A model generated the notes under the pieces. It was not told where the DNA came from. It ran no database searches and worked only from the letters and a program-made list of their open reading frames with translations. The translations under genes were made by a program, and so were the position numbers. A stretch of 6,209 nucleotides of DNA, taken from assembly GCA_001017865.1 (NCBI GenBank), contig LATQ01000398.1:1-6209 (forward strand). The letters are read 5' to 3'. Source of the DNA: Rhodococcus sp. IITR03 (GTDB taxonomy: Bacteria > Actinomycetota > Actinomycetes > Mycobacteriales > Mycobacteriaceae). Shown one piece after another: positions 1 through 5,911 of the stretch; within the stretch, counting starts at the first letter, position 1, and every line of letters begins with the position of its first letter.

Positions 1-809
1 ACGGCAGCGCGATGACGTACACCTCGGGGTGACCGAAGAACCAGAACAGGTGCTGGAAAAGGATCACCCCACCGGTGGCGGGGTCGTAGATGTTGCCGCC
101 GATCACACGGTCCACGAAGGCGCCCATGAAGGCGGCGGCAAGCAGAGGGAAGACGAGGAGCACGAGGATCATCGTGATGAAGATGTTCCACGTGAAGATG
201 GGCATCCGGAACATGGTCATGCCCGGTGCGCGCATGCACACCACGGTGGTGATCATGTTGACGCCGCCGAGGATGGTACCCAGACCCATGACGATCAGGC
301 CGAGGAACCACAGGTTGCCGCCGATGCCGGGTGAATGGATCTCGTCGGCCAGCGGCATGTAGACGTCCAGCCGAAGTCGGCGGCGCCGCCGGGAGTGATG
401 AACGCGAAGGCCACGGTCAGTGCTCCGAACAGGAACAGCCAGTAACTGAAGGCGTTCAGTCGCGGGAAAGCGACGTCGGGAGCACCGATCTGCAGCGGCA
501 GGATGTAGTTGGCGAATCCGAACACGACCGGCGTCGCGTACATCAGCAGCATGATGCCGCCGTGGTTGGTGAACAGCTGGTTGTACTGCTCGTTCGACAG
601 GAACTGCAAGCCTGGCACCGCGAGCTCCGCGCGCATCAACAGGGCGAGCAGGCCACCGAACAGGAAGAACGCGAACGAGGTGAAGATGTACATCAGCCGA
701 GCGTCTTCGGGTCCGTGGTGGTGATCAGGTCATGGAGGACCGCCCCCTTGGACTTCGCTCGCGGCGGATAGGGCCGCGTGGGCTTGACGGGAGCGACAAC
801 CGCGTTCAT
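1..809 (-). CDS. ctaD: Cytochrome c oxidase subunit I (aa3-type), N-terminal half, partial, two frameshifts
   Basis: Catalytic heme-copper subunit of aa3 cytochrome oxidase, a polytopic membrane protein that reduces O2 and pumps protons. The start at 809 ([10 protein letters not shown]...) has GAGGAGG four bases upstream. Once corrected, about 270 of roughly 575 family residues are present; the rest lies beyond the left edge. Visible landmarks: TTTD near residue 31, the heme a ligand His83 in LFTNHGG, the D-channel-type Asp112 in [41 protein letters not shown], and HPEVY with CuB ligand His261 and cross-linking Tyr265. Two apparent one-base losses break the frame: near 696 (LG then stop, should read LGLMYIF) and near 365 (FGWT, should continue [10 protein letters not shown]). 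Identity is secure. Having two shifts in so conserved a gene suggests sequence error, although many actinobacteria carry several ctaD copies, so a decaying paralogue is possible. Confidence 0.95.
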
Positions 810-813
810 CGGG

Positions 814-820
814 CCTCCTC
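814..820 (-). promoter_or_regulatory. Ribosome binding site of ctaD
   Basis: GAGGAGG on the minus strand, four bases before the ATG at 809. It fixes the ctaD start and shows that the stop near 695 interrupts the gene and does not precede a later start. Confidence 0.75.
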
Positions 821-822
821 GA

Positions 823-838
823 GCCGCCGTGCGGCGGC
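823..838 (-). other. GC-only hairpin next to the ctaD ribosome binding site
   Basis: GCCGCC, loop of four, GGCGGC: a perfect six-base-pair all-GC stem ending two bases upstream of the ctaD Shine-Dalgarno sequence. In the ctaD leader it could affect ribosome access or mRNA stability. In DNA this GC-rich such stems also arise by chance. Confidence 0.35.
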
Positions 839-982
839 AACGGTGCGGCGCGGACGGGATCGACGCGCGCGACGATCACCACCCGCGATGCTGCAGGTGC
901 ACCCAGAGTATGCGTTCCATCACACCTACGCACCGGGTTCGCGGACCGAATTACGACGCGACGACGGGGCGAGCGGAACGTC

Positions 983-994
983 CCGTGTACACGG
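983..994. promoter_or_regulatory. Perfect 12-bp palindrome, candidate operator
   Basis: CCGTGTACACGG is a perfect palindrome. It overlaps the candidate -35 element of the monooxygenase promoter and lies two bases before the next dyad, as a repressor site would. The cognate regulator is not recognised. Confidence 0.4.
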
Positions 995-1014
995 AGGAGA
1001 ACGTGTTCTACATT
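986..1014 (+). promoter_or_regulatory. Candidate promoter of the monooxygenase operon
   Basis: TGTACA (986-991), a 17-base spacer and TACATT (1009-1014) fit a loose sigma-70-type promoter. The implied start of transcription is near 1021, leaving a leader of about 55 bases. The -35 match is poor and actinobacterial promoters are variable, so this is tentative. The overlap of all three dyads with this stretch is the main support. Confidence 0.3.
997..1010. promoter_or_regulatory. KstR-like operator
   Basis: GAGAACGTGTTCTA matches the KstR consensus TNNAACNNGTTNNA at every specified position except the first (G for T). It has AGAAC/GTTCT half-sites. KstR is the TetR-family repressor of sterol catabolism in mycobacteria and rhodococci. 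The site lies in the spacer and -10 of the candidate promoter. Other TetR repressors bind similar AACNNGTT cores, so assignment to KstR is a hypothesis. Confidence 0.45.
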
Positions 1015-1029
1015 GTGACCGTCGTCACT
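1014..1029. promoter_or_regulatory. CRP/GlxR-like binding site
   Basis: TGTGACCGTCGTCACT matches TGTGA-N6-TCACA in nine of ten specified bases. CRP and its corynebacterial counterpart GlxR bind this motif under cAMP control. Flanking CTACA (1008-1012) and TGTAG (1029-1033) add a slightly offset outer inverted repeat. The site covers the candidate transcription start of the monooxygenase operon, suggesting repression there. It is about 205 bases upstream of the ctaD start. Confidence 0.5.
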
Positions 1030-1076
1030 GTAGGTCGTCGCTCCGATCACCTGCACCACCGCGTCGAAGGGACACC

Positions 1077-2429
1077 ATGTCGGCACCTACCACCGCGGTC
1101 ATCGGCGCCGGTATCAGCGGGTTGACCGCGGGAAAGATGCTGTGCGACTACGGGGTGCCCTACACCTGCTTCGAGAGCTCCGACCGTGTGGGCGGCAACT
1201 GGGCCTTCGGCAATCCCAACGGCCACAGCAGCGCGTACCGCTCGCTGCATATCGACACGTCGAAGCACCAGCTGTCGTTCAAGGACTACCCGATGCCGGA
1301 GTCCTATCCCGACTTCCCGCACCACACGCAGATCAAGGAGTACCTCGACGGCTACACCGACGCCTTCGGACTGCGGGGGAACATCGAGTTCCGTAACGGC
1401 GTCCGGCACGCACGACGGCGGCCCGAAGGCGGATGGGAACTCGACCTCGAGGACGGCAGCACACGCGCGTTCGAATTCCTCGTCGTCGCCAACGGTCACC
1501 ACTGGGATCCCCGAGTGCCGGAGTTCCCCGGGCACTTCGCCGGCGAGTCGCTCCACTCCCACCACTACATCGACCCGCGCACCCCGATGGATTTCGCGGG
1601 CAAGCGCATTCTCGTTGTGGGGCTCGGCAACAGCGCGGCCGACATCGCCGTGGAGTTGTCGTCGAAGGCGCTGCAGACCGAGGTGACGCTGTCGACGCGG
1701 TCGAGTGCGTGGATCGTCCCGAAGTACATCGCCGGCCGGCCGGCCGACAAGTTCTACCGCACCGTTCCGTACATCCCGATGTCGTGGCAACGGAAGGTCG
1801 CGCAGTGGGGCCAGCCGCTGCTGTCGGGACGTCCCGAGCGGTACGGGCTGCCCACCCCGAATCACAAGTTCTTCGAGGCGCACCCCACGCAGTCGGTCGA
1901 ACTGCCACTCCGTCTCGGCTCAGGCGACATCGTCGCGAAACCCGACATCGAACGGTTCGACGACCACACGGTCCGTTTCGTGGACGGAACGTCGGCGGAG
2001 TTCGACGTCGTCATCTACGCGACCGGGTACAACATCACCTTCCCGTTCTTCGATCCGGAGTTCCTCAGCGCACCCGACAACCACATCGCGCTGTACAAGC
2101 GGATCTTCGCGCCGGGCATCCCCGACCTCGCCTTCGCCGGTTTCGCTCAGGCCACGCCCACTCTGTTCCCGTTCGTCGAATGCCAGGCGCGACTGATCGC
2201 GGCCTATGCGATCGGCCGCTACGCCCTTCCGTCCGAGGACGAGATGCGTCGCGTCATCGTCGAGGATCAGCGCAAGTTCACCGGGCACATGCTCGACCGC
2301 CCTCGGCACACGCAGCAACTCGACTATTTCGCCTACGAGTTCGACATCCGGACGCGCGAACTGCCCGCCGGAATCGCCCGCGCCGGGCGGGTATCGAAGG
2401 AGGACGCCTCGTGCACCCGCGTTCACTGA
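1077..2429 (+). CDS. Flavin-containing monooxygenase (FMO family)
   Basis: A 450-residue class B flavoprotein monooxygenase, soluble, using FAD, NADPH and O2. Visible motifs: FAD-binding GAGISG (10-15), E33 followed by GGNW (39-42), the FMO fingerprint F154-x-G156-x3-H160-x3-Y164, NADPH-binding GLGNSA (182-187) and ATGYNITFPF (315-324), typical of true FMOs. The ATG at 1077 is chosen because AAGGGA lies just upstream and the Rossmann strand begins at once. It is the only gene here that reads without interruption. FMO-family enzymes oxygenate N or S atoms and some perform Baeyer-Villiger oxidation; the substrate cannot be read from sequence. It is the first gene of a cassette and its end overlaps the hydrolase start by 19 bases, indicating translational coupling. 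Despite the cassette resemblance, its motif context differs from MymA-type Baeyer-Villiger enzymes. Confidence 0.92.
   Translation: MSAPTTAVIGAGISGLTAGKMLCDYGVPYTCFESSDRVGGNWAFGNPNGHSSAYRSLHIDTSKHQLSFKDYPMPESYPDFPHHTQIKEYLDGYTDAFGLRGNIEFRNGVRHARRRPEGGWELDLEDGSTRAFEFLVVANGHHWDPRVPEFPGHFAGESLHSHHYIDPRTPMDFAGKRILVVGLGNSAADIAVELSSKALQTEVTLSTRSSAWIVPKYIAGRPADKFYRTVPYIPMSWQRKVAQWGQPLLSGRPERYGLPTPNHKFFEAHPTQSVELPLRLGSGDIVAKPDIERFDDHTVRFVDGTSAEFDVVIYATGYNITFPFFDPEFLSAPDNHIALYKRIFAPGIPDLAFAGFAQATPTLFPFVECQARLIAAYAIGRYALPSEDEMRRVIVEDQRKFTGHMLDRPRHTQQLDYFAYEFDIRTRELPAGIARAGRVSKEDASCTRVH
2397..2403 (+). promoter_or_regulatory. Ribosome binding site of the hydrolase, inside the monooxygenase gene
   Basis: AAGGAGG lies inside the last codons of the monooxygenase, seven bases before GTG 2411. 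It is a near-perfect Shine-Dalgarno sequence and decides the GTG start of the hydrolase. Confidence 0.75.
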
Positions 2430-3317
2430 CCTTCCCCTCCGGGGGCGAGAGGGTCCACGCCTGGCACTTCACTCCCGGATCCGACGTGCTCGACAGCGCC
2501 GACGGGGCGCCGGTCGTGGTCATGGCCCACGGGCTGGGCGGGACGAAGGACTCCGGGCTCGCCCCGTTCGCCGCGCGGCTTGCCGCTGCGGGCATGCACG
2601 TGCTCGCGTTCGACTACCGAGGATTCGGTGAGTCCGGAGGCACCGACCGACAGCGCGTCGACGTCGCGGGCCAGATCGCCGACTACCGCGCGCCGTCGCC
2701 ACTTCGCGTCGACTGGACGGGGCCGATCCCCGTCGCACCGTGTTGTGGGGCGTGTCGTTGTCGGGCGGCCACGTCCTGTCCGTCGCGGCCCAGGACCGGG
2801 ACGTCGCGGCCGTCGTGTCCATGACACCTCTCGTCGACGGACCGGCCGCGGGGGGTTCTCGCCGCACGGCATCACGCGCCTCTGCGCTCGCCCGCTCGAC
2901 GGCGACAGGTCTCCGCAGCCGGGTGGGATCGATTGCGCGGCGCTCGTCGACCACCATCCCGATCGTGGGACCACCCGGCACGGTCGCCGCCCTGTCACTG
3001 GACGGCTACCACGAGGACTATCTCTCCCTGGCCGGCCCGACCTGGCGCAACGAGATCGACGCCGACGTCGTGTTGTCGCTCGGCACCTACCGGCCGCGCG
3101 ACACGCGTCGTCCGTCGCATGTCCCGTCCTCGTGCAGATCGCGGACTTCGATCGCAGCGCTCCCCCGCACGCCGCGGCGCGTGCAGCCTTCCGCGCTCGT
3201 GCCGAGGTACGTCACTATCCGTGCGACCACTTCGACGTCTGGCCCGGCAAGGACTGGTTCGATCGGGCCGTCGAGCATCAGATCCACTTCCTGACCCGAC
3301 ATCTCGCTGCGCAGTAA
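2411..3317 (+). CDS. Alpha/beta hydrolase (dienelactone hydrolase/esterase-like), frameshifted
   Basis: About 302 residues after correction. Fold markers: VVVMAHGLGGTKDSG with oxyanion HG (40-41), FDYRGFGESGG (68-77), nucleophile elbow WGVSLSGG with Ser116, candidate acid Asp248 (or Asp246) in IADFDRSAPP, and His274 in CDHFDVWPG. It likely cleaves an ester, lactone or similar bond in the cytoplasm; no signal peptide is seen. Two one-base losses are clear: near 2692 (ADYRA should continue AVATSRRLDG) and near 3096 (YRP should continue ARHASSVACPVLVQ). A further compensated pair is likely: one extra G in the six-G run 2850-2855 and one lost C near 2887, giving GVLAARHHAPLRLARSTATG. GTG start is fixed by AAGGAGG. 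Its position after the monooxygenase suggests it acts on that enzyme's product. Confidence 0.85.
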
Positions 3318-3323
3318 CCCCGA

Positions 3324-3345
3324 GGGATCCGCCTTCCCGGATCCC
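3324..3345 (+). other. Intercistronic hairpin between hydrolase and acyl-CoA synthetase
   Basis: GGGATCCG, a six-base loop and CGGATCCC form a perfect eight-base-pair stem seven bases after the hydrolase stop; GAG/CTC can extend it with one bulged base. No T-tract follows, so it is more likely an attenuating or mRNA-stabilising hairpin than a full terminator. It may lower or decouple expression of the downstream gene. Confidence 0.5.
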
Positions 3346-3370
3346 CTCCCTTCGCACATCCGAGGTAGCC

Positions 3371-4933
3371 ATGGCAGAGACCGTCCAGCAGGCACTCCGC
3401 GACCTGATCGAGAACGACACCGCGGCCATCGTCCACGACACCGGCAGGTGGACCTGGCGTGAGCACCTGCAGGAGGCGTCCGCGCAGGCGGCGGCACTGC
3501 TGTCGCTGATGGACCACGACCGGCCGGTGCACGTCGGAGCACTGCTCGGCAACACCCCCGCCTTCCTCCACGCGATCGCCGGGGCCGGGCTCGCGGGGTT
3601 CCCGCTCGTCGGCATCAACAACACCCGACGCGGAGAGGGCCTGGCACGCGACATCCTGCGGGCGGACTGCCGGATCCTGCTGACCGACGCCGAGCACGCC
3701 CCACTGCTCGACGGTCTGGATCTCGGCGACGTCATCGTCTTCGACGTCGCGAGCCCGGAGTGGCGGGCACTCGTCGACGGAGCCGGTCCGCTCGAGCCGT
3801 ACCGGGAAGTCGGCCCGACCGATCCGTTCATGCTGATCTTCACCTCGGGGACGAGCGGGGATCCGAAGCCGGTGATGCTCGCCCACATGATGGTGTTGTT
3901 CTCGGGCAGCACGCTCGTCCCGCGGTTCTCGATCACGAGCGACGACGTCGTCTACCTGTCGATGCCGTTGTTCCACTCCAACGCGATTCTCGCCGGGTGG
4001 TGCGTGTCGCTGTGCAGCGGCGCGGCGATGGCACCGGCGTCGTTCTCCCCCTCGCACTTCCTCGACGACGTGCGCCGCTACGGCGCGACCTACATGAACT
4101 ACGTCGGCAAACCCCTCGCCTACATCCTCGCGACCGTCGAACGACCCGACGACGCCGACAACCCGCTCCGGGTGGCGTTCGGCAACGAGGCCACCGACCG
4201 CGACATCGAGGAGTTCGGCCGGCGCTTCGACTGCACCGTCTGGGACGGTTTCGGGTCGACCGAGCTGCGGTGATCATCACCCGTGACGAAGGCACCCCAC
4301 CCGGATCGATCGGCCGAGGACTGCCGGGTGTGGACGTCTACGATCCGGAGACCCTCACCCCGTGTGCCCACGCGGAGTTCGACGACAACGGCGCCCTGGT
4401 CAATGCAGACAAGGCCGTCGGTCAACTCGTGAACACGCAGGCGCCGGATTCTTCACCGGTTACTACAACGACAAGGCAGCCACCGACGAGTGTCTGCGGG
4501 GTGGCATGTTCTGGTCGGGCGATCTCGCTACAAGGACGCGGACGGCTGGATCTACCTCGCCGGCCGCACGGCCGACTGGATGCGCGTGGACGGTGAGAAC
4601 CTCGCCGCCGCCCCCATCGAGCGGATCCTCCAACGGCTGCCGCAGCTGAGTCGCGTCGCCGTCTACGGTGTGCCCGACGAACACGTGGCGATCAGGTCAT
4701 GACCGCGATCGTACTGCGCGACGAGACGTCGCTCGTCCCCGAGGAATTCGAGAAGTTCCTCTCGGAGCAGGCGGACCTCTCCCCCAAGGCGTGGCCGAGA
4801 TACGTACGGATCGCTGCGGATCTGCCACCACCGCCACCAACAAGATCCTCAAGCGCGCACTCGAGAAGGAAGGACCCACAGCGGGCGATGGCGTGCTGTG
4901 GTCCGCGAGAACGAGAAGTACGTCGTGGCCTGA
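3371..4933 (+). CDS. Fatty acyl-CoA synthetase, FadD1/FadD17-type, six frameshifts
   Basis: ANL-superfamily ligase that activates a carboxylic acid as acyl-AMP and then acyl-CoA. Corrected length is about 522 residues, usual for the family. Motifs: phosphate loop IFTSGTSGDPKPV (156-168), MPLFHSNA, YVGKPLAYIL, DGFGSTE (292-298), YYND, SGDLAYKDADGW, the hinge region WMRVDGENLAAAPIE, and C-terminal TATNKILKRAL with the candidate A10 lysine. Whole-protein resemblance is to mycobacterial FadD17 and FadD1, from memory. Start ATG 3371 follows GAGG by five bases. Six apparent one-base losses occur near 4264, 4440, 4528, 4688, 4826 and 4901; each is repaired by one G or C, ending VRENEKYVVA at the stop 4931-4933. 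The first 298 codons read cleanly. It is probably co-transcribed with the two genes upstream and supplies CoA activation. Confidence 0.88.
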
Positions 4934-4940
4934 CGCTGTG

Positions 4941-4998
4941 GAGCGCGAAACGGTCGTCGGCGCGGGATTTTTCGCGCTCCTACGACCGTCTCGCGCTC
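4941..4998. terminator. Nested palindrome, likely bidirectional terminator between convergent genes
   Basis: Left arm GAGCGCGAAACGGTCGT (4941-4957) and right arm ACGACCGTCTCGCGCTC (4982-4998) pair over 17 positions with one mismatch. The intervening segment holds a second small stem (GCGCG 4960-4964 with CGCGC 4973-4977). It begins eight bases after the synthetase stop and ends 43 bases before the stop of the opposing gene. No clear T-tract follows on either strand; a T5 run lies within the loop. Intrinsic termination without a U-tract, or a repeated extragenic palindrome, are both possible. Confidence 0.65.
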
Positions 4999-5041
4999 TG
5001 CTGTCTCAGCGCTCGTCGAAGTCGCTATCGGGAGTGCGTTC

Positions 5042-5767
5042 TCACCTGAGGATCTCGCTCCGCCAGAAGGTGTCGCCGTCGGGGACGGTCTCGTGGTCGT
5101 CGAAGAAGGTGACGAGCGCCCGTGCGGCTGTCGCGGCGTCCGGGAATCGGCGCCCCTCCATCGGTCCCCGGGTGATCTCGAGCGTCCCCGAGGCCGGATC
5201 GAGGCGCCCTGCACGCGATACCCGCCGATGTCCGCCACCACTGCGCGCCGCTCGTCGACGACCTCGGGTTCCGCGACCGTACGTACGGCCCGGACGTTCG
5301 GCGCGGACCCGCGCTGCCGGCACCGGTGCCGCGTCGTGGTCGGGATCCTTGACGGTGTCGAGACCGAGCAGATCCCAATGATCGTGACCGTGAACGACGT
5401 TGCTGCGCTGGATGGGATGGCTGCCGGTCGGGGTGCGGCCGGGTCGGTCGGCGAGCCAGAGGGCGACCTCCTCCTCGATTCCCCCTTCGATGTCGTCCGC
5501 GTCCACCACGTAGAACTCCGGTGCCGCGGGTGCGAGATCGACGAAGACCCAGTGAGACACGCCCGCACCGTCGACAGTGGCAACCCCGTCGCGGCGGCGC
5601 GCGAGCCACGGACCGCTCGCCGTCGAGCACACCCGCACCACACGTTCGGATCCGTCCGCGCCGTGTACGCGCACGTCCCGCTGTCCGGGAATCGGTTCGG
5701 CCCGGCCGCCGCGCGCCAGAACCTCGGCCACGAAGGCCACGACTCCCTGTCGAACGATGTCCCCCAT
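5042..5767 (-). CDS. Hypothetical protein, possible nuclease-like fold, internal frame excursion
   Basis: About 241 residues, not recognised with confidence. ATG 5767 (MGDIVRQGVVAF) is preceded by AAGAGGAG five bases upstream, preferred over an upstream in-frame ATG at 5794. The first 135 residues look like a small alpha/beta domain: a helix, then DVRVHGADGSERVVRVCST, HWVFVDLAPAAPEFYVV and a closing HDHWDLLGL. That order recalls PD-(D/E)XK-like proteins of actinobacteria, but the usual lysine position reads Cys47, so nuclease activity is doubtful. The C-terminal part ends FPDAATAARALVTFFDDHETVPDGDTF... in coherent code. Between about 5207 and 5320 the open frame becomes Arg/Gly-rich while another frame reads RTVAEPEVVDERRAVVADIG, so two compensating shifts are likely. 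The gene converges on the acyl-CoA synthetase and is probably unrelated to it. Confidence 0.7.
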   Translation of the reverse strand: MGDIVRQGVVAFVAEVLARGGRAEPIPGQRDVRVHGADGSERVVRVCSTASGPWLARRRDGVATVDGAGVSHWVFVDLAPAAPEFYVVDADDIEGGIEEEVALWLADRPGRTPTGSHPIQRSNVVHGHDHWDLLGLDTVKDPDHDAAPVPAARVRAERPGRTYGRGTRGRRRAARSGGGHRRVSRAGRLDPASGTLEITRGPMEGRRFPDAATAARALVTFFDDHETVPDGDTFWRSEILR

Positions 5768-5911
5768 ATCGACTCCTCTTCTCGGTGCACACATCGAGCG
5801 GCGACTCGGGATCGACGCACGATGTGCCCACGCCTGCGCAGTCTCGTCGAGACCGGAGGCATGGTGCGACCATACGTTGCTAAAAGCAGAAGAAGAACCG
5901 TCTGTGACCGA
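5768..5911. other. Short intergenic region upstream of the hypothetical gene
   Basis: The 144 bases between two minus-strand genes hold the ribosome binding site (5773-5780), an inverted repeat CACATCG (5790-5796) with CGATGTG (5820-5826) in the expected leader, and a T-rich minus-strand stretch near 5881-5899. GTGA/TCAC beside the upstream stop codon could form a weak hairpin ahead of that T-rich stretch. TATGGT near 5870-5875 on the minus strand is a possible -10 without a good -35. None of these is strong. Confidence 0.35.

Larger units (their letters stand above)
810..1076. promoter_or_regulatory. Divergent intergenic region between ctaD and the monooxygenase operon
   Basis: The 267 bases between the two divergent starts show no convincing gene. 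The left part holds the ctaD ribosome binding site (814-820) and a GC-rich hairpin just upstream of it. The right part (983-1033) is packed with three adjacent dyad-symmetric sites and a candidate promoter for the monooxygenase. On the minus strand a weak CATACT (907-912) could be a -10 for ctaD, but no matching -35 was seen. The monooxygenase frame stays open upstream to about 732, but that extension would overlap ctaD and is arginine-rich, so it is not counted as coding. Confidence 0.7.

Noticed and set aside
29..771. Three overlapping plus-strand open frames opposite ctaD
   Set aside because: They are antisense to a clearly recognised ctaD and have His/Glu/Arg-rich low-complexity composition typical of the reverse of high-GC coding DNA.
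732..1076. N-terminal extension of the monooxygenase by 115 codons
   Set aside because: Arginine-rich, overlaps ctaD, contains the operator cluster, and has no family counterpart; ATG 1077 has a ribosome binding site and begins the Rossmann fold at once.
1047..2426. Long minus-strand open frames opposite the monooxygenase
   Set aside because: Shadow frames of a gene with strong FMO motifs; no domain or ribosome binding site seen.
1433..2824. 463-codon plus-strand open frame across monooxygenase and hydrolase
   Set aside because: Its first part is an out-of-frame Arg-rich shadow; only its last part (after 2411) is the true hydrolase frame. It is not a fusion protein.
2995..4057. Minus-strand open frames opposite the acyl-CoA synthetase
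   Set aside because: Ser/Arg-rich antisense shadows of a well supported ligase.
3371..4933. Acyl-CoA synthetase as a true pseudogene
   Set aside because: All catalytic motifs remain intact and every break is one missing G or C; error is the simpler reading, though not proven.
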